This document shows positions 1 to 7,176 of a DNA stretch of 8,811 bases, piece by piece (positions within the stretch are counted from its first letter, which is position 1; the number at the start of each line of letters is the position of its first letter). The stretch is from positions 1 to 8,811 of the forward strand of contig CAJYRH010000487.1 of assembly GCA_913776795.1 (NCBI GenBank), given 5' to 3'. The DNA is from an uncultured Pseudorhodoferax sp. GTDB lineage: Bacteria > Pseudomonadota > Gammaproteobacteria > Burkholderiales > Burkholderiaceae. The notes beneath the pieces are model-generated. The model was not told where the DNA came from, ran no database searches, and worked only from the letters and a program-made list of their open reading frames with translations. The position numbers and the translations under genes are program-made.

Positions 1-1606
1 TGAAGGATTCCAGGTAGATCGCGTTCTGGTTCAGATTGACGCCACGCCAGAAGCCGGGTGGCACATGCGGATTGCGCATCGCGTGGTCGACCAGCAGGTG
101 CGGCACGCTGTAGCCGATCGAGGCCTCCGGCCCCGGCGCGTTGAGGCCCTGGAACACCACGGGGTCGCGCCCGTCCTTGATGTTCTGCGGAAAGATGCCG
201 GCCACGATGGACTGGCCGGAGATGCGCATGTGCAGCGCCTGCAGTTCGCCCTTGGCGTCCAGGCCCGCGACGAGGCGGCATTGGGTCACCGGGTGGTACA
301 GGCCGTGCTGCATGTCCTCCTCGCGCGACCAGATCAGCTTGACCGGCACGCCGGGCATCTGCCTGGCGATGGCCACCGACTGGCGCACCCAGTCGTGCAC
401 CGCGCCACGCCGGCCGAAGCCGCCACCCAGGTGGATCTTGTAGACCTCGCACTGCGCGGGCGGCAGGCCGGCGGCCTCGGCCGCGGCAGCCAGCGCGGCC
501 TCGCCGTTCTGCGTGGGCGTCCAGACTTCGCAGCGCTCGGGCGTCCAGCGCGCCGTCGCGTTCATGGTCTCCATGGTCGCGTGGTTCTGGTGCGGATAGC
601 TGTAGGTGGCCTCGATGCGGCGCGCGGCGCCGGCCAATGCGGCCCTGGCGTCGCCATTGCTGTTGCCCACGACCGCTTGCTCGGCCGCGAGGCCGGCCTT
701 CAGCACCTCGGCGAAGCCGGCGCTGGAGGCCTGGGCGTGCTGGCCGAAGTCCCATTCGACGGGCAGGGCGTCGAGTGCGGTCTTGGCGCGCCACCAGGTG
801 TCGGCCACGACGGCGACGGCGTTGTCGCCCACGCGCACGACTTTCTTCACGCCGCGCCGCTTTTCCACGGCCGCCGCATCGAAGGACTTGAGCGTGCCGC
901 CGAACACCGGGCAGGCCTTGATCGCAGCATTGAGCATGCCGGGCATCTGGAGGTCCATGCCGTAGACCTGCTTGCCCGTGACCTTCTCCACCGTGTCCAG
1001 CCGCGCCAGCCGCTTGCCGATCAGTTGCCAGTCCTTGGGGTCCTTGAGCGGCACGTCCGCCGGCGGCTTGAGCTTGCCGGCGGCCGCGGCCACCTTGCCG
1101 TAGGTGGTGGTGCGGCCCGTGGGCTGGTGCGTGATCACGCTCCTGGCCGCGCGGCATTCGGCAGCCGGCACCTTCCAGCCATCGGCCGCTGCCTGCACCA
1201 GCATCACGCGCGCCGTGGCCCCGCCTTTGCGCACGTAGTCGTGCGACTCGCGGATGCCGCGGCTGCCGCCCGTGGAGAAGTTGCCCCAGGCGCGCTGGCG
1301 CGAGAGGTTCTGGCCGGGCGTGGGGTATTCGGTTGTGACCTTGGCCCAGTCGCAGTCGAGCTCGTCGGCCACCAGTTGCGCCAGGCCGGTCAGCGTGCCC
1401 TGGCCCATCTCGGAGCGCGCGATGCGCACGACCACAGTGTCGTCGGGCTTCACGACCACCCAGGCGTTGACCTCGTCGGGCAGCGGTGTCTGCGCCAGGC
1501 CCTTGCGCGGGATGTGGAAGCCGACGATCAGCGCGCCGGCTGTGGCTGCGGTGCCGCCGATGAAGCGGCGGCGGGTAGGGGACGGGGTGACGTTGGCGAG
1601 GCTCAT
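1..1606 (-). CDS. iorB: Molybdopterin-binding large (beta) subunit of an isoquinoline 1-oxidoreductase/aldehyde oxidase-type molybdenum hydroxylase, C-terminus cut by window edge
   Basis: Catalytic subunit expected to hydroxylate an N-heterocycle or oxidise an aldehyde at a Mo-cytosine-dinucleotide centre, passing electrons to the Fe-S partner IorA encoded just upstream. The start is the ATG at 1606-1604, preceded by GGGAG six bases away. Residues 11-18 (TRRRFIGG) plus a hydrophobic stretch to about residue 38 (GLA) form a twin-arginine export signal, typical of IorB proteins. Residues 62-87 ([20 protein letters not shown] region) match the family's N-terminal motif, residues 394-400 (GGGFGRR) are the conserved glycine-rich cofactor loop, and [13 protein letters not shown] near residue 516 is another family signature. 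535 codons are present. Family members are usually about 730-770 residues, so the final part with the catalytic glutamate lies outside. The ATGA overlap with iorA indicates translational coupling. The true substrate cannot be read from the sequence; 'isoquinoline' is a family name. Confidence 0.93.
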   Translation of the reverse strand, partial: MSLANVTPSPTRRRFIGGTAATAGALIVGFHIPRKGLAQTPLPDEVNAWVVVKPDDTVVVRIARSEMGQGTLTGLAQLVADELDCDWAKVTTEYPTPGQNLSRQRAWGNFSTGGSRGIRESHDYVRKGGATARVMLVQAAADGWKVPAAECRAARSVITHQPTGRTTTYGKVAAAAGKLKPPADVPLKDPKDWQLIGKRLARLDTVEKVTGKQVYGMDLQMPGMLNAAIKACPVFGGTLKSFDAAAVEKRRGVKKVVRVGDNAVAVVADTWWRAKTALDALPVEWDFGQHAQASSAGFAEVLKAGLAAEQAVVGNSNGDARAALAGAARRIEATYSYPHQNHATMETMNATARWTPERCEVWTPTQNGEAALAAAAEAAGLPPAQCEVYKIHLGGGFGRRGAVHDWVRQSVAIARQMPGVPVKLIWSREEDMQHGLYHPVTQCRLVAGLDAKGELQALHMRISGQSIVAGIFPQNIKDGRDPVVFQGLNAPGPEASIGYSVPHLLVDHAMRNPHVPPGFWRGVNLNQNAIYLESF

Positions 1607-2103
1607 GTCACGCTCCCGTCCACATGCAGGATCGACAGCCCGGCCGACTTGGTGCTGCCCTGGGCGACGGACTTGATCGCCGCGCGGACCCGGTTGTACG
1701 TGCCGCAGCGGCAGATGTTGGTGATGGCCTCGTCGATGTCCTGATCGCTGGGGTTGGGCTTGGCCTTGAGCAAGGCGCTCGCGGCCATCACCATGCCGCA
1801 CTGGCAGAAGCCGCACTGCGGCACATCCAGTGCCACCCAGGCCTTTTGCACGGGGTGCGAACCATCGGGCGACAGGCCCTCGATGGTCACGATTTTCTCG
1901 GTCGCCTCGATTGTGGAGACGGGCCGCACGCAGCTGCGCGTGGGCACGCCGTCCAGGTGCACGGTGCAGGCGCCGCAGGCCGCGATGCCGCAGCCGTACT
2001 TGGTGCCGGTCAGGCCGAGCTGCTCGCGCAGTACCCACAGCAAAGGCGTGTCGTCCTCGACATCGACCTCGCGTTGCACACCGTTCACATTCAATCGCCG
2101 CAT
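1603..2103 (-). CDS. iorA: 2x[2Fe-2S] small (alpha) subunit of the isoquinoline 1-oxidoreductase/aldehyde oxidase-type enzyme
   Basis: Electron-transfer subunit of 166 residues, the normal family length. Cysteines 38, 43, 46 and 58 form the N-terminal plant-ferredoxin-type [2Fe-2S] site ([10 protein letters not shown]). Cysteines 97, 100, 131 and 133 form the second cluster of the four-helix domain (QCGFC and ICRCG), the one nearest the molybdenum cofactor in this family. An additional cysteine at 102 sits inside the second motif. No signal peptide is visible, so the folded small subunit would be exported as a complex with the twin-arginine-bearing IorB, as is known for related periplasmic molybdenum enzymes. 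The start is the ATG at 2103-2101, preceded by AGGAGA six bases away. A longer in-frame opening extends upstream to 2310, but it has no ribosome binding site at a start and overlaps spoVR, so I rejected it. The stop overlaps the iorB start by four bases. Confidence 0.95.
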   Translation of the reverse strand: MRRLNVNGVQREVDVEDDTPLLWVLREQLGLTGTKYGCGIAACGACTVHLDGVPTRSCVRPVSTIEATEKIVTIEGLSPDGSHPVQKAWVALDVPQCGFCQCGMVMAASALLKAKPNPSDQDIDEAITNICRCGTYNRVRAAIKSVAQGSTKSAGLSILHVDGSVT

Positions 2104-2204
2104 CTGGGGTCTCCTGGCTGTTGCTGTTGGCTGGGAACTGGGAATAGACGAAGCAGCCCGGACGAAGTTCCGTGGAAGCGGCCGGGCAGCGCAGCGGGCG
2201 GACC
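2104..2204. repeat. 101-base spacer between spoVR and iorA with three pairs of short direct repeats
   Basis: On the plus strand the spacer contains GACGAAG twice (2147-2153 and 2161-2167, 14-base period), CTGGGAA twice in tandem (2131-2144) and CTGTTG twice in tandem (2118-2129). I found no convincing -35/-10 pair for iorAB and no hairpin plus U-run that would end the spoVR transcript. Read-through from the prkA operon into iorAB is therefore possible, as is a regulated promoter I cannot recognise. The repeats may be regulator half-sites or simply chance slippage products. Confidence 0.4.
2110..2115 (-). promoter_or_regulatory. Ribosome binding site of iorA
   Basis: AGGAGA on the minus strand, six bases before the iorA ATG. 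It decides the start in favour of the 166-residue protein rather than the longer open frame that runs back into spoVR. Confidence 0.75.
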
Positions 2205-3740
2205 TCAGTTCGGGTCGGAGGCGCGCCGGCGCCTTTCCTGGCGGTGCTCGGCCACGAGCTCGACCGAGCCGTCGGCGTTCTGTCGCTCCAGCCGCACGTT
2301 GAAACCCCACAGCGTTCCCAGGTGCGACAGCATCGTGTTGGCCGAATCGCCAAGCGGGCGGCGTTGGTGCGCGAAATGGCGCAGCGTCAGCGAGCGGTCG
2401 CCGCGCAGGTCCACGTTCCAGACCTGGATGTTGGGCTCGCGGCTGCCCAGGTCGTATTGCTCGGACAGCTGGCGGCGCAACGCGCGGTAGCCGGTCTCGT
2501 CGTGGATGGCCTGGATTTCCAGCTTGCTGCGGCTGTCGTCGTCGAGCACCGAAAAGAAGCGGAAGTCGCGCATGACCTTGGGCGAGAGAAACTGCGCCAC
2601 AAAACTCTCGTCCTTGAAGTTCTGCATGGCGAAGTCGAAGGTCTTGCGCCAGTCAGAGCCCGCGATGTCCGGGAACCAGGCGCGATCCTCCTCGGTCGGC
2701 TCCTCGCAGATGCGGCGGATGTCGCGCCACATCGCAAAGCCCAGCGCGTAGACGTTGATGCCCGAGAAGTGCTGGCTGTTGTAGGGCGGCTGGTAGACCA
2801 CGTTGGTGTGGGACTGCAGGAACTCCATCATGAAGCCGTCCGACAGCTGGCCCTGGTCGTACAGCGTGTTCAGGATGGTGTAGTGCCAGTAGGTGGCCCA
2901 GCCTTCGTTCATGACCTGGGTCTGGCGCTGCGGGTAGAAATACTGGCCGATCTTGCGCACGATGCGCACCACCTCGCGCTGCCACGGCTCCAGCAGCGGC
3001 GCGTGCTTCTCGATGAAGTACAGCAGGTTCTCTTCCGGCTCCTTGGGAAAACGCTCCTCCCTGGCCTGCTGCTCGGCCTCGTGGCGCGGCGGCAGCGTGC
3101 GCCACAGGTCGTTCACCTGCGCCTGCAGGTACTCCTCGCGCTCCTTCTGGCGCAGCGTTTCCTTCTCGAGCGACAGCCGCGGCGAGCGCTTGTAGCGGTC
3201 CACGCCCACGTTGGTCAGCGCATGGCAGGCATCGACGAGCCGCTCCACCGCCTCCACGCCATGGCGCTCTTCGCACTGCGCGATGTAGTTCTTGGCGAAG
3301 ACCAGGTAGTCGACGATGGCGTCGGCGCTGGTCCATTGCCTGAACAGGTGGTTGCCCTTGAAGAAAGAGTTGTGGCCGTAGGCCGCATGGGCGATCACCA
3401 GTGCCTGCATGGGCAGCGTGTTCTCGTCCATCAGGTAGGCGATGCACGGGTTGGAGTTGATGACGATCTCGTACGCCAACCCCATCTGCCCACGCTTGTA
3501 GCGGTTCTCGGTGGCCAGGAAATGCTTGCCGAACGACCAGTGGTGGTAGTAGACCGGCATGCCGATGGAGGCGTAGGCGTCCATCATCTGCTCGGCGCTG
3601 ATGACCTCGATCTGGTGCGGGTAGGTGTCGAGCCCGTAGTCGCGCGCCACGCGCGCGATGGCTTCGTCGTACGCCTCGATGGCTTCGAAGGTCCACTCCG
3701 AGCCGCCGGGAAGGGGTTTGAACTGGGCCTTGGTCAGCAT
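2205..3740 (-). CDS. spoVR: SpoVR family protein (YcgB-like), third gene of the prkA-yeaH-spoVR cluster
   Basis: A 511-residue cytosolic protein, full length for the family and collinear throughout with E. coli YcgB as I remember it. Recognisable blocks are [10 protein letters not shown] (about 38-47), HWSFGK (67-72), [18 protein letters not shown] (87-104), [11 protein letters not shown] (118-128), [17 protein letters not shown] (275-291), a Gly-Ile-Asn/Tyr-Ala-Leu-Gly-Phe-Ala-Met block (327-337), FPDIAGSDW (356-364), [13 protein letters not shown] (384-396) and [19 protein letters not shown] (437-455). The name comes from Bacillus, where spoVR mutants are impaired in spore cortex formation; this organism is unlikely to sporulate. 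The biochemical activity is not established. The clustered His/Glu residues (H118, H123, E279, H286) could bind a metal, which is my inference. The start ATG at 3740 follows AGGGAG by four bases. The gene lies 29 bases after yeaH and is surely in the same operon. The C-terminus is arginine-rich ([11 protein letters not shown]). Confidence 0.96.
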   Translation of the reverse strand: MLTKAQFKPLPGGSEWTFEAIEAYDEAIARVARDYGLDTYPHQIEVISAEQMMDAYASIGMPVYYHHWSFGKHFLATENRYKRGQMGLAYEIVINSNPCIAYLMDENTLPMQALVIAHAAYGHNSFFKGNHLFRQWTSADAIVDYLVFAKNYIAQCEERHGVEAVERLVDACHALTNVGVDRYKRSPRLSLEKETLRQKEREEYLQAQVNDLWRTLPPRHEAEQQAREERFPKEPEENLLYFIEKHAPLLEPWQREVVRIVRKIGQYFYPQRQTQVMNEGWATYWHYTILNTLYDQGQLSDGFMMEFLQSHTNVVYQPPYNSQHFSGINVYALGFAMWRDIRRICEEPTEEDRAWFPDIAGSDWRKTFDFAMQNFKDESFVAQFLSPKVMRDFRFFSVLDDDSRSKLEIQAIHDETGYRALRRQLSEQYDLGSREPNIQVWNVDLRGDRSLTLRHFAHQRRPLGDSANTMLSHLGTLWGFNVRLERQNADGSVELVAEHRQERRRRASDPN

Positions 3741-3769
3741 GGCTCTCCCTGGTTGCGGCCGGACAGGGC

Positions 3770-5041
3770 TCAGGCCCGGCGCTTGAACAGTTCACGGAAA
3801 ACGGGATAGATGTCGGCCAGGTTGGCGATGCGCTGCATCGCAAAGCGGCCGGCATGGGCCTCCTGGAGCTTGAGGTACTCCTCCCACAGGTTCTGCGGCG
3901 GCCCATCGGTGATCTCGATGTAGGCAAAGTACTGCGTCAGGCCGAGGATCTGGTTGCCGAGGATCTCGCGGCAGCGTGGCGAGTCGTCGTGCCAGTTGTC
4001 GCCGTCGGACGCCTGGGCGCCATAGATGTTCCACAGGCTGCCGGGGTAACGCGCCGCGATGATCTCGTGCATGAGCGTGAGCGCGCTGGACACCACGGTG
4101 CCACCCGATTCGCGCGAGGTGAAGAAATCGTCCTCGCTGACCTCGCTGGCCACCGTGTGGTGGCGGATGAAAACGACCTCGATGTGCTCGTAGTTCCGGT
4201 TGAGGAACAGGTACAGCAGCATGAAGAAGCGCTTGGCCACGTTCTTGCGGCCCTCGTCCATGGAGCCGGAGACGTCGAGCAAGCAGAACATCACGGCCTG
4301 CGTGGACGGCTTGGGCGTCTTCACGCGGTTGTTGAAGCGCAGGTCGAAGGTGTCCACGAAGGGGATCTGGTCGATCTTGGCGCGCAGCTTGGTGATCTCC
4401 TTGCGCACGCGCTCGACCTCTGGGTCGTCCTCGGGCAATGTTTCGCGCAGTTCGGCAAGCTCCTTTTCGAGCGCGCGCAGCTGCGTGAGGTAGGGCCCGC
4501 CGATCGCCACGCGGCGCCCGGCCGCGCCGCGCATGGTGCGCGTGAGGTTCACGTTGGTCGGCACGCCGGTCTGCACGAAGCCCGCCCGCGTGCGCTTGAA
4601 CTGCTCGATCTGGGCCAGCTGCTGCTTGACGAGGTTGGGCAGCGCCATCTCGTCGAAGAAGATGTCCAGGAACTCGTCCTTGGTCAGCGTGAAGACGAAT
4701 TCGTCGAGGCTCTCGCCCTCGTTGCTGGCCTGGCCCTTGCCGCCGCCCCCGCCGCCACCGCCCTTGGGCCGGTCGACCTGGTCGCCCGCGTTGAAACGGT
4801 CGTTGCCCGGCCGCACTGCGTCCCAGACACCACCGCGCCCGTGCTCGAACTGCGGCTCGTCGATGTCCTTGCCGGGGATGCCGATCTTCTCGCCCTCGTC
4901 CAGGTCCTTGAGGCCGCGCTTGTTGATCGCGTCGGACACGGCCTTGCGGATCTGGCCCTTGAAGCGCCGGATGAAGCGGCTGCGGTTGACCGAACTCTTG
5001 TTCTTGCTGTCGTTACGCCGGTCGACGATGCGCACGGTCAT
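3770..5041 (-). CDS. yeaH: YeaH/UPF0229 (DUF444) protein with von Willebrand-A-like domain
   Basis: A 423-residue protein, normal family length (E. coli YeaH is about 427). The N-terminal 45 residues are basic and conserved (DRRNDSKNKSSVNRSRFIRR). A Gly-rich linker follows at residues 94-101 (eight glycines), then EFVFTLTKDEFLDIFFDEMALPNL at about 114-137, a charged probable coiled coil at about 185-223, and FVDTFDLRFNN (228-238). The C-terminal half is a VWA fold with an intact metal-ion-dependent adhesion site: DVSGSM at 256-261 (D256, S258, S260), GGT at 313-315, and an Asp-rich ASDGDN at 344-349. The domain probably binds a divalent metal and a partner protein. The neighbours are the AAA+ protein PrkA (12 bases upstream) and SpoVR. 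E. coli yeaGH is induced in stationary phase and nitrogen starvation. The start ATG at 5041 follows GAAAGG by six bases. The molecular function is not settled. Confidence 0.96.
   Translation of the reverse strand: MTVRIVDRRNDSKNKSSVNRSRFIRRFKGQIRKAVSDAINKRGLKDLDEGEKIGIPGKDIDEPQFEHGRGGVWDAVRPGNDRFNAGDQVDRPKGGGGGGGGKGQASNEGESLDEFVFTLTKDEFLDIFFDEMALPNLVKQQLAQIEQFKRTRAGFVQTGVPTNVNLTRTMRGAAGRRVAIGGPYLTQLRALEKELAELRETLPEDDPEVERVRKEITKLRAKIDQIPFVDTFDLRFNNRVKTPKPSTQAVMFCLLDVSGSMDEGRKNVAKRFFMLLYLFLNRNYEHIEVVFIRHHTVASEVSEDDFFTSRESGGTVVSSALTLMHEIIAARYPGSLWNIYGAQASDGDNWHDDSPRCREILGNQILGLTQYFAYIEITDGPPQNLWEEYLKLQEAHAGRFAMQRIANLADIYPVFRELFKRRA
4739..4762 (-). repeat. Run of eight glycine codons in the YeaH linker
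   Basis: Codons 94-101 of yeaH are consecutive GGN triplets, mostly GGC with one GGT and one GGG. They form a flexible linker between the conserved N-terminal region and the rest of the protein. E. coli YeaH also has a glycine/serine-rich linker here, so the feature is real, but the tract length could vary between strains through slippage. Confidence 0.8.
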
Positions 5042-5053
5042 CTAAGGCCTTTC

Positions 5054-6976
5054 TCACGAGGACTTGCGTACGCGCAGATACCACTCGCAGAGCAGGCGCA
5101 CCTGCTTTTCGGTGTAGCCCTTGGTGATCATGCGGTTCACGAAGTCCGCATGCTTCTTCTGCTCCTCGCCGCTGGCCTTGGCGTTGAACGAGATCACGGG
5201 CAGCAGCTCCTCGGTGTTCGAGAACATCTTCTTCTCGATCACGGCGCGCAGCTTCTCGTACGAGGTCCAGGCCGGGTTCTTGCCGTCCTGGCGTGCGCGG
5301 GCGCGCAGCACGAAGTTGACGACCTCGTTGCGGAAGTCCTTGGGGTTGGAGATGCCGGCCGGCTTCTCGATCTTCTCGAGCTCGTCATTCAGCGCGCCGC
5401 GGTCCAGGATCTCGCCCGTGTTGGGGTCGCGGTACTCCTGGTCCTGGATCCAGAAGTCGGCGTAGACCACGTAGCGGTCGAAGATGTTCTGGCCGTACTC
5501 GGAGTAGCTCTCCAGGTACGAGGTCTGGATCTCCTTGCCGATGAATTCCGCGTAGCGCGGCGACAGGAATTCCTTGATGTAGCGCAGGTACTTCTCGCCG
5601 ACCTCGGGCTGGAACTGCTCCTGCTCGATCTGCTGCTCCAACACGTACATCAGGTGCACGGGATTGGCCGCCACCTCGCGGTGGTCGAAGTTGAACACGC
5701 GCGACAGGATCTTGAATGCGAAGCGCGTGGACAGGCCCGTCATGCCCTCGTCGACGCCAGCGAAGTCGCGGTACTCCTGGAAGCTCTTGGCGCGCGGGTC
5801 GGTGTCCTTGAGGTTCTCACCGTCGTAGACGCGCATCTTGGAGAAGATGCTCGAGTTCTCGGGCTCCTTCAGGCGCGACAGCACCGAGAACTGCGCCAGC
5901 ATGCGCAGCGTGTCGGGCGCGCAGGGCGCGTTGCCCAGCGAGGAGTTGACGACCAGCTTCTCGTAGATCTTGATCTCGTCGGCCACGCGCAGGCAGTAGG
6001 GCACCTTGACGATGTAGATCCGGTCGAGGAAGGCCTCGTTGTTGCGGTTGTTGCGAAAGGCCTGCCATTCGGCCTCGTTCGAGTGCGCCAGGATCAGGCC
6101 GTCGAACGGGATGGCGCCGAAGCCTTCCGTGCCCTTGTAGTTGCCTTCCTGCGTGGCCGTCAGCAGCGGGTGCAGCACCTTGATCGGCGCCTTGAACATT
6201 TCCACGAACTCCAGCACGCCCCGGTTGGACAGGCACAGGCCGCCCGAGTAGGAGTAGGCGTCCGGGTCGTCCTGCGAGTAGGTCTCGAGCTTGCGGATGT
6301 CGATCTTGCCGACCAGCGAGGAGATGTCCTGGTTGTTCTCGTCGCCGGGCTCGGTCTTGGACACGGCGATCTGCTTGAGCACCGAGGGCCGGATCTTGAC
6401 CACGCGGAACTTGGTGATGTCGCCGCCGAACTCCTGCAGCCGCTTGACGGCCCATGGGCTCATGATGGTCGAGAGGTAGCGGCGCGGAATGCCGTAGTCC
6501 CCCTCCAGGATGCCGGCGTCCTCGTTCGCATCGAACAGGCCCAGCGGCGACTCGTGCACGGGCGAGCCCTTGATTGCGTAGAACGGCACCTTCTCGATCA
6601 GGTACTTGAGCCGCTCGGCGAGGGACGACTTGCCGCCGCCCACCGGGCCCAGCAGGTACAGCACCTGCTTCTTCTCTTCCAGGCCCTGGGCCGCGTGGCG
6701 AAAGTACGAGACGATGCTCTCGATCACCTCCTCCATGCCGTACAGGTCGCGGAATGCCGGGTACACGCGGATCATCTTGTTGGCGAAGATGCGCGACAGG
6801 CGCGGATCGGTGCGCGTGTCCACCAGTTCCAATTCGCCGATCGCCAGCAGCATGCGCTCGGCGACACTGGCGTAGGCGCTCGGGTCGCGCTTGCACAGTT
6901 CCAGGTACTCCTGGACCGACATTTCCTCTTCCTGGGCGGCTTCGAATCGGTCCTGGTAACGGGCAAAGATCGACAT
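5054..6976 (-). CDS. prkA: PrkA family AAA+ ATPase/serine protein kinase (YeaG)
   Basis: A 640-residue cytosolic protein, full length for the family. It starts with the typical MSIFARYQDR. The N-terminal PrkA AAA+ domain (about 20-385) has Walker A GPVGGGKS at 110-117, a Walker B-like acidic segment NRGVLEFVEM (251-260), AHSNEAEW (298-305) in the sensor-1 region, and FLDRIYIVKVPY (316-327) with a candidate arginine finger. The C-terminal region (about 415-640) is the PrkA kinase-like domain, with DRYVVYADFWIQDQEYRDP (500-518) and a basic end. The family was described as a Ser kinase (casein phosphorylation by Bacillus and E. coli proteins). Later work on Bacillus PrkA reported ATP-dependent protease activity, so 'kinase' should be held loosely. 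It is the first gene of the prkA-yeaH-spoVR operon. The ATG at 6976 follows AGGAGA by four bases. E. coli yeaG is under NtrC/RpoS control and contributes to starvation survival. Confidence 0.97.
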   Translation of the reverse strand: MSIFARYQDRFEAAQEEEMSVQEYLELCKRDPSAYASVAERMLLAIGELELVDTRTDPRLSRIFANKMIRVYPAFRDLYGMEEVIESIVSYFRHAAQGLEEKKQVLYLLGPVGGGKSSLAERLKYLIEKVPFYAIKGSPVHESPLGLFDANEDAGILEGDYGIPRRYLSTIMSPWAVKRLQEFGGDITKFRVVKIRPSVLKQIAVSKTEPGDENNQDISSLVGKIDIRKLETYSQDDPDAYSYSGGLCLSNRGVLEFVEMFKAPIKVLHPLLTATQEGNYKGTEGFGAIPFDGLILAHSNEAEWQAFRNNRNNEAFLDRIYIVKVPYCLRVADEIKIYEKLVVNSSLGNAPCAPDTLRMLAQFSVLSRLKEPENSSIFSKMRVYDGENLKDTDPRAKSFQEYRDFAGVDEGMTGLSTRFAFKILSRVFNFDHREVAANPVHLMYVLEQQIEQEQFQPEVGEKYLRYIKEFLSPRYAEFIGKEIQTSYLESYSEYGQNIFDRYVVYADFWIQDQEYRDPNTGEILDRGALNDELEKIEKPAGISNPKDFRNEVVNFVLRARARQDGKNPAWTSYEKLRAVIEKKMFSNTEELLPVISFNAKASGEEQKKHADFVNRMITKGYTEKQVRLLCEWYLRVRKSS

Positions 6977-6980
6977 CGTT

Positions 6981-6986
6981 TCTCCT
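6981..6986 (-). promoter_or_regulatory. Ribosome binding site of prkA
   Basis: AGGAGA on the minus strand, four bases before the prkA ATG. It is the strongest of the operon's sites and fixes the start at 6976. Confidence 0.75.
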
Positions 6987-7033
6987 GTGAATTGGGATCA
7001 GCTGTCAACGCTTTGGGTGGCGTTCGGCAAGAA

Positions 7034-7043
7034 GGTTCGAACC
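7034..7043. promoter_or_regulatory. 10-base perfect palindrome at the expected transcription start of prkA
   Basis: GGTTCGAACC reads the same on both strands and abuts the candidate -10 hexamer, so a transcription start about seven bases downstream would fall within it. A dimeric regulator could bind here and block initiation. It also resembles the T-arm core of a tRNA, but no tRNA is foldable around it. The operator role is inference from position only. Confidence 0.3.
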
Positions 7044-7070
7044 ATCATAGTCCTTCCCCGCCAGAGGCAA
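7044..7070 (-). promoter_or_regulatory. Candidate promoter of the prkA-yeaH-spoVR operon
   Basis: On the minus strand TATGAT (7049-7044) matches five of six -10 consensus bases and is preceded by C (CTATGAT), the base favoured at -13 by RpoS holoenzyme. The best -35 match is TTGCCT at 7070-7065, but the 15-base spacer is short. A poor -35 with a normal spacer would also fit an RpoS-type promoter. An AT-rich stretch with TTTATTTGTTTT (about 7073-7084) lies just upstream, like an UP element. The implied 5' leader is about 60 bases. I looked for a sigma-54 GG-N10-GC element, relevant because E. coli yeaGH is NtrC-controlled, and did not find one. Confidence 0.4.
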
Positions 7071-7149
7071 GAAAACAAATAAAGGCGGTGTTGCGGGACT
7101 TCCAAAACCCTTCTCGGCAGGGATGCGTGCCGACCTGCACAATGGTTTC

Positions 7150-7169
7150 CCCCCGGCCGCGCCGTGGGG
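7150..7169 (-). terminator. GC-rich hairpin after serB, without a U-run (weak terminator candidate)
   Basis: Beginning eight bases after the serB stop codon, the minus strand reads CCCC-A-CGGC-GCG-GCCG-GGGG. This gives an eight-base-pair stem with one bulged A and a three-base loop. It is not followed by a run of T on the minus strand, so it is not a classical intrinsic terminator. It may mark the 3' end of the mfd-serB transcript with Rho, or protect it from exonucleases. Confidence 0.4.
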
Positions 7170-7176
7170 TGCGGCT

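Noticed and set aside
65..1744. Plus-strand open frame of 559 codons opposite iorB
   Set aside because: Antisense shadow of iorB with biased composition and no recognisable motif or ribosome binding site.
2104..2310. N-terminal extension of iorA by about 69 codons
   Set aside because: It would overlap the end of spoVR, its translation is Arg/Ala-rich without family similarity, and the ATG at 2103 has a good ribosome binding site and gives the standard family N-terminus.
2172..3809. Plus-strand open frame of 545 codons opposite spoVR
   Set aside because: Antisense shadow. The minus-strand SpoVR product aligns with its family from end to end, so the plus frame is a composition effect.
2653..3927. 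Minus-strand open frame of 424 codons overlapping spoVR and yeaH in another frame
   Set aside because: It is an out-of-frame, Arg/Ala/Pro-rich reading of two well-supported genes with no family similarity.
7034..7043. GGTTCGAACC as the T-arm of a tRNA gene or an integration site
   Set aside because: No acceptor stem, anticodon arm or CCA end can be assembled around it on either strand, and there is no integrase or repeat copy in the window.
6977..7176. Sigma-54 promoter for the prkA operon, expected from NtrC control in E. coli
   Set aside because: No GG-N10-GC element with the TGGCAC/TTGC context is present on the minus strand in this region.
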